Assembly: GCF_001695575.1 (NCBI RefSeq) | Contig: NZ_LUAX01000001.1 | Coordinates: 124,001 to 188,000 of the forward strand | Reading direction: 5' to 3' | DNA: 64,000 nucleotides | Source of the DNA: Vibrio europaeus | Lineage (GTDB): Bacteria > Pseudomonadota > Gammaproteobacteria > Enterobacterales > Vibrionaceae | Part shown: positions 1 to 9,900 of the stretch, piece by piece | Numbering within the stretch: the first letter of the stretch is position 1 | Layout of the letters: the number at the start of each line of letters is the position of its first letter | Translations under genes and position numbers: made by a program | Notes under the pieces: model-generated | Databases searched by the model: none | The model's input: the letters and a program-made list of their open reading frames with translations, nothing else | Told to the model about the DNA's origin: nothing

Positions 1-419
1 CCCGTCATAAATCGATTGGATGTCAAAAAGTGTTCATCGTGAAACACCTGAACAATAGACCCCGTTTCAAGGGCGGTACCTATCGCGTTGGTGCCGATAA
101 GTCCTTCCTGCCAATGCACACCGTTTTGGAAAACCTGCGGTTGCCTTTGCGAGAAAAAGCGTTGTTCACCCCAACTGTTCAATACCTGACCATGAGTGTT
201 TGCTAGCGTGATCAAGCAATTGCTATTGGAAAGTAAGCTGTCGTAGAAAGGCAAGACCTTTTGCTGAGTTGTTGTCAGCAACCCCGAGTGTTCTTCGAGA
301 GTGTGAGAGAAGGCTTGTCCTGTTTCCATCTCTATTATCGGGTTGCTGTTGTGAACTAGCCCAGCATCCCGACAGCGTTGCCAAGAGTTCTCGATCATTG
401 ATTGATGTTTTTTGTCCAT
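1..419 (-). CDS. Sigma-54-dependent activator, AcoR-like (N-terminal part only)
   Basis: This reading frame starts at an ATG at 419-417 and runs off the left edge, so only about 139 residues are visible. They match the N-terminal sensory part of AcoR-type enhancer-binding proteins, including a GAF-like stretch with the family motif EGLIGTNAIGTAL around residues 105-117. The AAA+ and Fis-type DNA-binding domains would lie outside the window. The gene is divergent from the glycerol-type ABC operon, whose promoter is a near-consensus sigma-54 site at 695-710. I infer that this protein activates that operon in response to glycerol or a related substrate. The ligand is not visible in the sequence. 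Confidence 0.8.
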   Translation of the reverse strand, partial: MDKKHQSMIENSWQRCRDAGLVHNSNPIIEMETGQAFSHTLEEHSGLLTTTQQKVLPFYDSLLSNSNCLITLANTHGQVLNSWGEQRFFSQRQPQVFQNGVHWQEGLIGTNAIGTALETGSIVQVFHDEHFLTSNRFMT

Positions 420-470
420 AGTGTTGGCCAATAGCAGCGATACAAAGTGATTTTAAGTAATTATTCTAAT

Positions 471-552
471 TGTTCGTATGTGAACGTTAATGATCACAAA
501 CGCTCACTTAACATATCACTCATATGAACACCTTGAACATGTTTTGAACACA
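471..552. promoter_or_regulatory. Candidate upstream activator sites between regulator and ABC operon
   Basis: The 342-base gap between the divergent regulator and glpS is AT-rich and holds several TGTTC/GAACA-type dyads. One is GTTC-N6-GAAC at 472-485. Another is AACATGTT at 536-543, followed closely by a third GAACA. They lie 150-250 bases upstream of the sigma-54 promoter, the usual distance for enhancer-binding proteins. This is inference from position and symmetry only. Confidence 0.35.
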
Positions 553-694
553 TTTTATTAACAAATGTTACGGTGGTCTCATATGTGGAATGAGTGTGAA
601 TTCTAGGCCCTTACTGAGTTTTTAGTCACAATATCCTTATGTTTAAAGGGCTGGAAAACTGTGTTGTAAAATAATTGTTTCAAATTTTGTAAGT

Positions 695-710
695 TGGCAT
701 GACTCTCGCT
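695..710 (+). promoter_or_regulatory. Sigma-54 (-24/-12) promoter of the ABC operon
   Basis: The sequence TGGCATGACTCTCGCT matches the sigma-54 consensus TGGCACG-N4-TTGCW at all but two positions, with the invariant GG and GC at the correct spacing. Transcription would start near 721. An upstream ATG at 699 would then not be transcribed, which supports the GTG at 762 as the true start of the first gene. The divergent neighbour is itself a sigma-54 activator. Confidence 0.8.
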
Positions 711-761
711 CTACCGAACAATATCGAAAAAAATTATTGTTCGAATGGTAAGGAGTTTTTA

Positions 762-1850
762 GTGTCACTAACACTTGAGCAGGTAAGCAAATACGTTGAC
801 GGTGAGATGCATATCTCAGACGTTAACCTCACCTTTGAGCCTGGTTCGTTCAATGTGTTGCTAGGACGCACATTGGCAGGAAAGACCTCATTGATGCGAC
901 TTATCGCAGGTCTAGACAAACCAACATCAGGGAAGATTCTGGTAAACGGCGTGGATGTCACGGGAGTCTCCGTAAGGGAGCGTAACATCTCGATGGTGTA
1001 CCAGCAGTTTATTAACTACCCCAACCTAAGCGTGTTTGAGAACGTGGCTTCGCCACTACGCTTGGCGGGTCTGCCAGAGAAAGAGATTCAAGAGCGTGTT
1101 CACGCAACCGCAGAAATGTTGCGCATTACTGAACACTTGAAGAAACATCCATTAGAGCTTTCTGGCGGTCAGCAGCAGCGTACTGCGATGGCTCGTGCTT
1201 TAGTTAAAGATGCGGAAATCATTCTTTTTGATGAACCGCTCGTCAACCTTGACTACAAGCTACGTGAAGAGTTGCGTCAAGAAATGCGTGAGCTATTCCA
1301 AACCAGGCACACCATTGCGATTTACGCGACAACGGAGCCGAATGAAGCGCTTGCGCTTGGCGGTACAACCACAATTCTGCATGAAGGTCAGGTGATTCAA
1401 TCTGGCCCGACTGCCTCGGTTTATCACCAACCAGATAATGTTGATTCAGCAACCTTGTTTAGTGAGCCACCTATCAACCTGATCTCGGGGGCAGTGACCA
1501 GCAATGAAGTGACGTTTGATAAGAGTGCTCATTTCCCACTTAACCAGTCACTCAGTAAATTGGATAAAGGGGAGTACCAGTTTGGCATTCGCCCAAGCCA
1601 TCTGAGTTTACTGCCAAAAAATGACGATGACGTAGAGCTAACCGTTCAGGTAGAAGTCGCAGAGATCAGTGGCTCTGAGACGTTTCTCCATGTACGTAAT
1701 GCGCACCTCGATATGGTGCTGCACTTACCAGGCGTACATACCTACGATGTGGATGAGACGATCAAAATCTATATTCCAATCCACAAATTCTATGTCTTTG
1801 GTATGGATCAGAATCTTATCCATGCCCCGATTCGTGATGTTAGGGGGTAG
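762..1850 (+). CDS. glpS: Glycerol-type ABC transporter ATPase GlpS
   Basis: One of two nucleotide-binding subunits of an importer whose gene order (two ATPases, two permeases, small membrane protein, large binding protein) matches GlpSTPQUV, the glycerol ABC transporter of rhizobia. Visible motifs are Walker A GRTLAGKT (residues 35-42), signature LSGGQQQR, Walker B ILFDEP and a C-terminal regulatory MalK-like region. The switch histidine expected in the H-loop is replaced by Thr (YATTEP), so its own ATP site looks degenerate. The start chosen is GTG 762, with TAAGGAG at 749-755. An in-frame ATG at 699 lies upstream of the predicted transcription start. The product is 362 residues. It is first in the operon, five bases before glpT. 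Confidence 0.82.
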   Translation: MSLTLEQVSKYVDGEMHISDVNLTFEPGSFNVLLGRTLAGKTSLMRLIAGLDKPTSGKILVNGVDVTGVSVRERNISMVYQQFINYPNLSVFENVASPLRLAGLPEKEIQERVHATAEMLRITEHLKKHPLELSGGQQQRTAMARALVKDAEIILFDEPLVNLDYKLREELRQEMRELFQTRHTIAIYATTEPNEALALGGTTTILHEGQVIQSGPTASVYHQPDNVDSATLFSEPPINLISGAVTSNEVTFDKSAHFPLNQSLSKLDKGEYQFGIRPSHLSLLPKNDDDVELTVQVEVAEISGSETFLHVRNAHLDMVLHLPGVHTYDVDETIKIYIPIHKFYVFGMDQNLIHAPIRDVRG

Positions 1851-1855
1851 TCGTC

Positions 1856-2956
1856 ATGGTTCAAATTACACTCAATTCGCTCGCGCATACTTATGATAAG
1901 AAACCAACGGCTTCATCGCCTTATGCGATTAAAGAGATGAATCACGTTTGGAAGCAGGGCGGTGCGTACGCTCTATTGGGGCCATCGGGCTGTGGCAAGT
2001 CGACATTGTTGAACATTATTTCTGGATTGATGAGCCCATCTCAAGGAGATGTGATGTTTGATGACATGCGAGTCAACGATCTTCGCCCGCAAGACCGTAA
2101 TATCGCTCAGGTTTTCCAGTTTCCAGTCATCTACGACACCATGTCTGTCTACGACAACCTGGCGTTTCCACTGCGCAACATGAAGGTACACAAAGCAAAG
2201 GTTCACTCCAAAGTCACCGAAATTGCTGAAATTTTAGAGCTGACCAATGTGCTGTCAAAAAAAGCACAACACCTTACCGCAGATGAAAAGCAGAAAGTGT
2301 CGATGGGGCGCGGTCTGGTGCGAGATGACGTGTCGGCGATCTTGTTCGATGAACCGCTCACCGTTATCGATCCGCAGTTGAAGTGGAAACTGCGCCGCAA
2401 GCTAAAGCAAATCCATCAACAGTTCAATATCACCATGGTGTACGTCACACACGATCAGCTTGAAGCGTCGACGTTCGCTGATGAGATTGCTGTGATGTAC
2501 AACGGCCAGATTGTTCAATTCGGTACCCCAAGAGAGTTGTTTGAAAGACCGAACCACACATTTGTTGGCTACTTCATTGGTAGTCCAGGGATGAACTTAA
2601 TGGCGGTGACGCCTTCCGATAATGGCGTGATGTTCGATGGCGTTGAAGTGCCGTTATCTGAGTCCTACCGTCATGCAGTTGCTCAAGCCGGTAGCAACAA
2701 CATCAAGATTGGTATTCGACCTGAATTTGTCCATGTGTGGGAGAAGGGCAATGAGTCTGCGCTGCGTTGTGAAGTGTTGCACGTTGAAGACTTAGGCACC
2801 TACAAGATTGTCACACTGCAACTGGGTAACAAACAAATCAAAGCACGCCTTCAAGAGGATCAACCTGTTCCAGAAAAAGAGGCTTATATCAGCTTCCCTG
2901 AACAATGGACCATGCTGTATGTCGATGAATTCTTAGTCAATGTAGGGGAAGTGTAA
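1856..2956 (+). CDS. glpT: Glycerol-type ABC transporter ATPase GlpT (ABC subunit, not the G3P antiporter)
   Basis: Second nucleotide-binding subunit, 366 residues. Walker A is canonical (GPSGCGKST, about residues 42-50), Walker B is ILFDEP and the H-loop is intact (YVTHDQ). The LSGGQ signature is replaced by LTADEKQK. Paired with GlpS, which has a good signature but no switch histidine, this predicts one canonical and one degenerate ATP site in a heterodimer. A TOBE-like C-terminal domain follows about residue 240. The stop overlaps the start of the next gene by one base, indicating translational coupling. The name follows the rhizobial glpSTPQUV operon and should not be confused with the glycerol-3-phosphate antiporter GlpT. 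Confidence 0.82.
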   Translation: MVQITLNSLAHTYDKKPTASSPYAIKEMNHVWKQGGAYALLGPSGCGKSTLLNIISGLMSPSQGDVMFDDMRVNDLRPQDRNIAQVFQFPVIYDTMSVYDNLAFPLRNMKVHKAKVHSKVTEIAEILELTNVLSKKAQHLTADEKQKVSMGRGLVRDDVSAILFDEPLTVIDPQLKWKLRRKLKQIHQQFNITMVYVTHDQLEASTFADEIAVMYNGQIVQFGTPRELFERPNHTFVGYFIGSPGMNLMAVTPSDNGVMFDGVEVPLSESYRHAVAQAGSNNIKIGIRPEFVHVWEKGNESALRCEVLHVEDLGTYKIVTLQLGNKQIKARLQEDQPVPEKEAYISFPEQWTMLYVDEFLVNVGEV

Positions 2957-3819
2957 TGGATAAGGTAGCAAACAATAAAGCGTGGTTCCTCGTTCTGCCC
3001 GTCTTCATATTGGTCGCATTCAGTGCGATTGTGCCCTTAATGACCGTAGTGAACTATTCGTTACAGGATATCTTTGATGCTAACACCGCATACTTTGTTG
3101 GCACCGAGTGGTATCGAGAAATTCTCAATGATGATCGATTACATGGCGCGCTGCTTCGTCAGTTTGGTTTTACTTTCACGATTTTGCTTATCGAAGTTCC
3201 GCTGGGGATCATTGTTGCGCTGACAATGCCAACCAAAGGTAAATGGTCTGCATTTTGTCTGATTGTGTTAGCGATTCCATTGCTTATTCCACTGAACGTG
3301 GTCGGCACGATCTGGCAGATCTTTGGTCGTGCAGATATCGGCTTATTTGGCTGGGCACTCAATGGAATGGGGATCGACTACAACTATGCGGGTAATCCAA
3401 TTGATGCATGGCTAACGGTTATTCTGATGGATGTCTGGCACTGGACATCGTTAATCGCGTTACTGTGCTATTCAGGCTTACGCGCTATTCCTGATGCTTA
3501 CTATCAGGCGGCGAACATCGACCGCGCTTCTACTTGGTCAATCATTCGTTACATTCAGCTACCGAAGCTAAAGAGTGTGCTGTTAATCGGCATTCTTATC
3601 CGCTTTATGGACAGCTTCATGATTTACACCGAACCGTTTGTATTGACGGGTGGTGGACCGGGTAACTCAACGACCTTCCTCAGCCAAACGCTGACCAAAA
3701 TGGCTATTGGCCAGTTCGATATTGGTCCTGCAGCCGCTTTCTCAATTATCTATTTCCTAATCATCTTGTTGGTGAGTTGGGTGTTCTATACCGCAATGAC
3801 GCACGGTGAAAACAAGTAA
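2956..3819 (+). CDS. glpP: Glycerol-type ABC transporter permease GlpP
   Basis: Inner-membrane permease of the MalF-type sugar ABC family, 287 residues with about six hydrophobic segments. The first is near residues 12-32. The cytoplasmic EAA-like loop reads PDAYYQAANIDRASTWSIIRYIQLP around residues 180-204, where the ATPase couples. Its ATG overlaps the TAA of glpT. It should form the translocation path together with GlpQ. The substrate assignment (glycerol) comes from operon architecture and is inference. Confidence 0.8.
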   Translation: MDKVANNKAWFLVLPVFILVAFSAIVPLMTVVNYSLQDIFDANTAYFVGTEWYREILNDDRLHGALLRQFGFTFTILLIEVPLGIIVALTMPTKGKWSAFCLIVLAIPLLIPLNVVGTIWQIFGRADIGLFGWALNGMGIDYNYAGNPIDAWLTVILMDVWHWTSLIALLCYSGLRAIPDAYYQAANIDRASTWSIIRYIQLPKLKSVLLIGILIRFMDSFMIYTEPFVLTGGGPGNSTTFLSQTLTKMAIGQFDIGPAAAFSIIYFLIILLVSWVFYTAMTHGENK

Positions 3820-3829
3820 GGAAACTACA

Positions 3830-4654
3830 ATGGCGATGACAAAATCAAAATACACCCGCTATACACAAATTGTCGGGCTAGCGTTTTACATCATCTGTTT
3901 GATGTTGCCAATTTACTGGCTGGTTAACATGTCTTTTAAGGAGAACCAGGAAATCCTAGGTGGGCTAAGCTTCCTTCCTGAGACTTGGACGCTGAAAAAC
4001 TATGCGACCATTTTCTCTGACTCAAGCTGGTACATGGGGTACGTGAACTCCATCATTTACGTAGTCATGAACATGGTCATTACCTTAACGGTGGCGCTAC
4101 CAGCCGCATACGCTTTCTCGCGTTTTAAGTTTATTGGCGACAACCACCTGTTCTTTTGGCTGTTAACCAACAAAATGGCGCCTCCAGCGGTATTCCTGCT
4201 GCCATTCTTCCAGCTTTACTCGTCGGTTGGTCTTTTCGATACCCATATTGCGGTTGCGCTTGCGCACTGTTTGTTCAATGTCCCTTTGGCGGTATGGATT
4301 CTTGAAGGCTTTATGTCGAGTGTGCCACGTGAAATCGATGAGACCGCTTACATTGATGGTTACAGCTTTCCTAAGTTTTTCGTGAAAATCTTTTTGCCGA
4401 TGATCCGTTCGGGGATTGGGGTCTCGGCTTTTTTCTGCTTCATGTTCAGCTGGGTAGAGTTACTACTTGCTCGTACGCTGACCTCTATTGATGCCAAGCC
4501 TATATCAGCGGTTATGACCCGTACTGTCAGTGCGTCTGGTATTGACTGGGGCGTACTGGCGGCTGCCGGTGTGCTGACCATTTTGCCAGGTATTTTGGTT
4601 ATCTGGTTCGTGAGAAACCATGTTGCGAAAGGCTTCGCACTGGGTCGAGTTTAA
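3830..4654 (+). CDS. glpQ: Glycerol-type ABC transporter permease GlpQ
   Basis: MalG-type permease, 274 residues with about six membrane segments. The EAA loop reads PREIDETAYIDGYSFPKFFVKI in the middle of the protein. I chose ATG 3830 because AAGGAAAC lies just upstream. An in-frame GTG at 3806 would overlap the end of glpP and has no better ribosome-binding site. It is the partner of GlpP. The ABC subunit name GlpQ here is unrelated to the E. coli glycerophosphodiesterase of the same name. Confidence 0.8.
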   Translation: MAMTKSKYTRYTQIVGLAFYIICLMLPIYWLVNMSFKENQEILGGLSFLPETWTLKNYATIFSDSSWYMGYVNSIIYVVMNMVITLTVALPAAYAFSRFKFIGDNHLFFWLLTNKMAPPAVFLLPFFQLYSSVGLFDTHIAVALAHCLFNVPLAVWILEGFMSSVPREIDETAYIDGYSFPKFFVKIFLPMIRSGIGVSAFFCFMFSWVELLLARTLTSIDAKPISAVMTRTVSASGIDWGVLAAAGVLTILPGILVIWFVRNHVAKGFALGRV

Positions 4655-4665
4655 GGAGATAAATC

Positions 4666-4938
4666 ATGGCTTGGATGGCATGGACAACACCTTCAGCACT
4701 GTTCTTTCTGGGGATTGCGCTGATCTTACTCACAATGACGATTCGAGAAATTCGTACGCCATGTATTGAACGTAAAGGGTTTCTTCCTATCACCACCACA
4801 CGTGGCGATCGTCTGTTTATCGGTTTATTAAGCTCCGCATTTATCCATCTTGGGTTTGTAGGGCTGACTGAATTATCGATTTGGGTGCCATTTACGCTCT
4901 GCGTGATTTGGCTGGGTACAGTTTTGAAATGGGGATAA
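4666..4938 (+). CDS. glpU: Small membrane protein, DUF2160 (GlpU)
   Basis: A 90-residue protein with a hydrophobic N-terminal segment (about 8-25) and a second hydrophobic stretch near the C-terminus. It matches the DUF2160 proteins found only beside transporters of this type, called GlpU in rhizobia. The ribosome-binding site AAGGAG precedes the ATG at good spacing and the gene sits 11 bases after glpQ. Its biochemical role is not known. An accessory role in assembly or stability of the permease is plausible inference. Confidence 0.75.
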   Translation: MAWMAWTTPSALFFLGIALILLTMTIREIRTPCIERKGFLPITTTRGDRLFIGLLSSAFIHLGFVGLTELSIWVPFTLCVIWLGTVLKWG

Positions 4939-4958
4939 ATACAACTGACTGACATGTG

Positions 4959-5002
4959 CTCATTACCAGTCTGACAGGATGCCATAGTCGCTAGGTAATG
5001 AG
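4959..5002 (+). other. Intercistronic hairpin between glpU and glpV
   Basis: CTCATTACC at 4959-4967 and GGTAATGAG at 4994-5002 form a perfect 9-bp stem with a 26-base loop in the 115-base gap before the binding-protein gene. There is no U-tract, so it is not a normal terminator. It could protect or punctuate the mRNA so that the binding protein is made at a different level from the membrane parts. Confidence 0.5.
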
Positions 5003-5053
5003 TGTAATCAATAACGTAAGAGACAGAATACTCATAACTGGAGTTACACAATA

Positions 5054-6772
5054 ATGAAAAAGGATATCAAAAAGTCTTACCTTGCACATAGCTTAGCACT
5101 GACCTTTGCGCTTGCTGCTATCTCTCCTGCTGCGCTAGCTGACATGGCGGCGGCAAAAAAATGGATGAGTGAAGAGTTTACTCCGACGACCTTGTCACAG
5201 GATGAACAAACGCAAGAGATGCAGTGGTTTATCGATGCTGCTAAGCCTTACCAAGGTATGGAAATCAATGTTGCTTCTGAAACCATTACTACGCATGAGT
5301 ACGAAGCGAAAGTATTGGCAAAGGCGTTCTATGAGATCACAGGGATCAAGGTAAATCATGACCTGATTCAAGAAGGTGATGTAGTAGAAAAGCTGCAAAC
5401 TCAGATGCAGACAGGGCGTAACATCTACGACGCCTACATTAACGATTCCGACTTGATTGGTACTCACGTCCGTTACGGTAAAGTTGTACCTATTTCAGAC
5501 TTCATGGAAGGTGAAGGGAAAAGCGTCACTAACCCATACTTAGACCTGCAAGATTTTATTGGTTTGGACTTCACAACAGGCCCTGACGGTAAGCTCTATC
5601 AGCTTCCTGACCAACAGTTCGCGAACTTGTACTGGTTCCGCGCAGACTGGTTTGAACGTGAAGACTTGAAAGCTAAGTTCAAGAAAGAGTACGGCTATGA
5701 GCTAGGTGTACCTTTGAACTGGTCAGCGTATGAAGATATCGCCGAGTTCTTTACCGATAAAGTTAAGACAATCGACGGCGAGCCTGTATACGGTCACATG
5801 GATTACGGTAAGAAAGATCCTTCATTAGGCTGGCGTTTCACGGACTCATGGTTCTCAATGGCGGGTGCGGGTGACAAAGGTATTCCAAACGGTCTACCTG
5901 TTGATGAATGGGGTATTCGTATTGAAGGTTGTAAGCCAGTTGGCTCAGACGTCGCTCGTGGCGGTGCTACTAACGGCCCAGCAGCGGTTTATGCTACGAC
6001 CAAATATGTGGATTGGCTTAAGCAATACGCGCCACCAGAAGCTCAGGGTATGACATTTGGTGAAGCAGGCCCAGTTCCAGCTCAAGGTTCTATCGCGCAG
6101 CAAATCTTCTGGTACACCGCCTTTACTGCTGATATGACCAAGCCAGGTCTTCCTGTCGTCAATGAAGACGGCACACCTAAATGGCGTATGGCTCCATCAC
6201 CACGTGGCCCATACTGGGAAGATGGCATGAAGCTAGGTTACCAAGATGCGGGCTCATGGACATTCCTCAACAGTACCCCTGTTGATCGTCGTCAGGCTGC
6301 ATGGTTATACGCTCAGTTTGTGGTGTCTAAATCAGTTAGCTTGAAGAAAACTCTGGTTGGCCTAACACCGATTCGTGAGTCGGATATCAACTCTGATGCG
6401 ATGACAGAAGTCGCGCCAAAACTGGGTGGCTTGGTTGAGTTCTACCGTAGTGATGCACGTAAACAGTGGACCCCAACAGGTACCAACGTGCCAGATTATC
6501 CGAAGCTGGCTCAGCTTTGGTGGCAATATGTTTCTGAAGCAGCTAGCGGTGAGAAAACACCTCAAGAAGCACTGGATGGTCTGGCAAAAGCCCAAGACCG
6601 AGTACTGCAACGTCTAGAGCGTAGTGGTGCACAAGGTGAGTGTGGCCCTCAGCTCAATCCGAAGAAAGACCCTGAACACTGGTTATCTCAGCTAGGTGCT
6701 CCGAAAGCGAAACTGGCTAACGAAAAGCCACAAGGTAAGACTATCGCTTACAAAGATCTCATCGCTCAATAA
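5054..6772 (+). CDS. glpV: Periplasmic glycerol-type binding protein GlpV
   Basis: Family 1 extracellular solute-binding protein of 572 residues, longer than the usual 400-450 but as expected for the GlpV type. Residues 1-29 form a signal peptide with a basic N-terminus, hydrophobic core and likely cleavage after ALA before DMAAAKKW. The mature protein is hydrophilic and rich in aromatic residues. The last gene of the operon, it follows an intercistronic hairpin and precedes a strong terminator. It would bind the substrate in the periplasm and deliver it to GlpPQ. Confidence 0.82.
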   Translation: MKKDIKKSYLAHSLALTFALAAISPAALADMAAAKKWMSEEFTPTTLSQDEQTQEMQWFIDAAKPYQGMEINVASETITTHEYEAKVLAKAFYEITGIKVNHDLIQEGDVVEKLQTQMQTGRNIYDAYINDSDLIGTHVRYGKVVPISDFMEGEGKSVTNPYLDLQDFIGLDFTTGPDGKLYQLPDQQFANLYWFRADWFEREDLKAKFKKEYGYELGVPLNWSAYEDIAEFFTDKVKTIDGEPVYGHMDYGKKDPSLGWRFTDSWFSMAGAGDKGIPNGLPVDEWGIRIEGCKPVGSDVARGGATNGPAAVYATTKYVDWLKQYAPPEAQGMTFGEAGPVPAQGSIAQQIFWYTAFTADMTKPGLPVVNEDGTPKWRMAPSPRGPYWEDGMKLGYQDAGSWTFLNSTPVDRRQAAWLYAQFVVSKSVSLKKTLVGLTPIRESDINSDAMTEVAPKLGGLVEFYRSDARKQWTPTGTNVPDYPKLAQLWWQYVSEAASGEKTPQEALDGLAKAQDRVLQRLERSGAQGECGPQLNPKKDPEHWLSQLGAPKAKLANEKPQGKTIAYKDLIAQ

Positions 6773-6806
6773 GGTTTTCTCGCCTTAATTGATGATTTCT
6801 CCCTCC

Positions 6807-6846
6807 TACCCGCTCTTGTCTGTTTAAGGCTTGAGCGGGTATTTTG
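6807..6846 (+). terminator. Rho-independent terminator of the glp ABC operon
   Basis: TACCCGCTC (6807-6815) pairs with GAGCGGGTA (6833-6841) around a 17-base loop and is followed by a short T-rich tail. It ends the transporter operon before recC. Confidence 0.75.
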
Positions 6847-6939
6847 ATTCGAGCCAAATCATACGCTTATAACGCTCTCGAAATTAATCAGCTTGTGCTA
6901 GTCTCACCCTAGTTGCGGCAATATTAGTGTGAGTGCATT

Positions 6940-9900
6940 TTGTTTACTGTCTACCATTCCAACCAAGTCGACGTCTTAAAGTCACTGCTTGTTGAGCTCG
7001 TTCGTCTCAATCCATTAGAAAACCCCTTCGATAAAGAACAGATCTTGGTGCAAAGCCCGGGTATGTCTCAGTGGTTGAAGATGGAGCTAGCTAAAGAGTT
7101 TGGCGTAGCGGCAAACATTGATTTTCCTCTGCCTGCGACCTTTATCTGGAACATGTTTACAGAGGTATTGCCAGATGTACCCAAGCGCAGTGCTTTTAAC
7201 AAAGAATCAATGACATGGAAGCTGATGCACATCTTGCCAGGGCTTTTGAGTCAGCCAGAGTTCGAGCCACTTAAACGCTATCTAGAGCAAGACGAAGACA
7301 GTTCCAAGCTTTACCAACTCTCAGAGAAAATTGCCGACATCTTTGATGGTTATCTGGTTTATCGACCAGAGTGGATTGCCAGTTGGGAAGCGGGGCAAGC
7401 GGTACTGGAATTGGAAGATGAGCATCCGTGGCAGCCGATTTTATGGCAAGCGCTTTACGATCATACCGTTGCTTTAGGTCAGTCACCTTATCATCGCGCC
7501 AACTTGTACGAACACTTTATTGATACCTTAGAAAACTTTCAGGGTAGCTTTGAACACTTGCCTCAGCGCTTGTTTGTGTTCGGCATTACCTCACTGCCAC
7601 CACGTTATATGGATGCGCTTAAAGCCATTGGTGAGCACATTGATGTCCACCTGATGTTTACCAACCCTTGTCGTTACTACTGGGGCGAGGTAAGAGACAG
7701 AAAGTTCTTAGCACGTTTAGCGGCAAAACACCGTAAACATGTGGTGTGGAATCAAGACCACTCAGAGCGACAGGGCGAGAGTGAGCAGCTTAAAGGTTCG
7801 ATTGAAGACAACGTGCTTGATGAGCTGCATACCGATACGGTAGGTAATAGCTTACTCGCTTCAATGGGTAAGTTGGGGCGCGACAATATGTATCTTCTCT
7901 CGCAGCTAGAGTCCCACGAGATTGAAGCCTTTGTTGATGTCGAGCGAGACTCATTGCTCCATCAACTTCAAGCAGACATTCTCAATCTTGAAGAGCATCA
8001 AGATGATCATCAGTTAGAAACCAGTACGCATAAACAAGTGGTGCAATTAGGCGATAAATCCCTCACGCTGCACGCTTGCCATAGCCCGATGCGTGAAGTG
8101 GAAGTCTTACATGATCAGCTATTGGCGATGTTCGATGCCGATCCAAGTTTAAAGCCACGCGATATCATTGTCATGGTGGCGGACATCAATGCCTACAGCC
8201 CAGCCATTCAAGCCGTGTTTGGCAACGCACCCGGTGAGCGATTTATCCCTTACTCTATTTCTGACCGTACCGCCGACCAAGAAAGCCCAATCCTTAATGC
8301 ATTTATGCAGTTGGTTAACCTGCCAAACACCCGTTGTTTGGCATCTGAGTTACTCGAACTGCTTGAAACTCCTGCGATCTTGGCTCGATTCGGGTTAACG
8401 GAAGATGAGTTTATTTTAGCTAAACAGTGGGTAGAAGAGTCGGGTATTCGCTGGGGATTGAATGCGACCACAGGACAAGAGTTTGATTTACCTGAGACTG
8501 CGCAAAATACTTGGCAGTTTGGTATTGAGCGCATGTTGCTTGGCTACGCCATGTCAAAATCAGCAGGGCTGTTTGAATCCAAGTTAGGGGCGCTCTCACC
8601 TTACAATGAAGTGCAAGGAATGGGGGCGGAGTTAGCGGGCAAGCTGGCGCACTTTATTGAGACGGTCAGTGATTACCGACACAAACTGATACAAACTCAA
8701 TCAATTGATCGTTGGCGCGAAATACTAATCTTGCTGCTGGATGATTTCTTTAGTGTAGAACTCGAAGGTGAGGCGGCGCTCAAATCGATTCGTGACACCT
8801 TAGCCAATTTAAAAGAGCAGCTGACTGACGCTGCTTTCGAGCTGTCATTATCTCCGGCGATTATTACCACCTATTTGAACAACAAGCTGTCTGGGACGCG
8901 GATCAGCCAACGCTTCCTTGCTGGACAAGTGAACTTCTGTACTTTGATGCCGATGCGTTCTATTCCGTTCAGAACGGTTTGCTTACTGGGCATGAACGAT
9001 GGTGTTTATCCACGTTCTATGCCGCCAGAGGGCTTCGACCTGATGAATGGGCGAACCAAACCAGGGGATCGCTCTCGCCGAGATGATGACAGATACCTAT
9101 TCTTAGAGGCCGTGCTGTCTGCACTGCAAACGCTATACATCAGCTATGTTGGTCGCTCAATCCAAGACAATACAGAGCGTGTGCCTTCGGTGCTGGTTTC
9201 TGAGCTGATGGAGTATTGCCATCAAAACTACCGCCTAGATGGAGATCAGGCATTAGCGAGTGATGAGTCTGGAGAAAAACTGCTATCAGAACTTATCACT
9301 CACCACTCTATGGTGCCATTTAGTGCCACCGCGTTTGTCGGTGAGCATCCAAGTTATGCTAAAGAGTGGTTACCTGCGGTGAATAGATTAGGCCAGGTAG
9401 GCGGTGAGTTTAATCGACAACTGCAAGATTACTTACTCGATGCTACCTACCCATTAGAGCTGGATCTGGTTGAGCTGCAACGTTTCTGGCGTTTGCCGGT
9501 GCAATACTTTTTCAATCGCCGCTTAAAAGTAATGTTTGAGCCGCCGCTGCCGGTTATGGAAGATGACGAGCCCTTTGTACTCAATGGGTTAGAAAGCTAT
9601 CAAATGCGTGACAGTTTATTGGATAGCTTACTCAAACAGCAGCTCTCGGGTGGTCAAGATAGCAAGGGTGTGATTGAAAGCTTTGTTAAGCAGCAACGGG
9701 CTCAAGGGAAATTACCGGTTGGCGCATTTGGTGATATTGAATTTGAAACTAACCGAGTTCAAGCACAGGAGTTAGTGGAAAAACTGACTTTCTTATGTGG
9801 CAGCGAAGCCAATGACCTCGAAGTAAAACTGACATTTGATGTCTTAGGTGAGGATAAAAAGGTCAACCTAACCGGCTGGCTGACACAGTATTATCAGTCG

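Noticed and set aside
699..761. Upstream ATG start for glpS
   Set aside because: It lies inside the sigma-54 promoter, and a better ribosome-binding site serves GTG 762.
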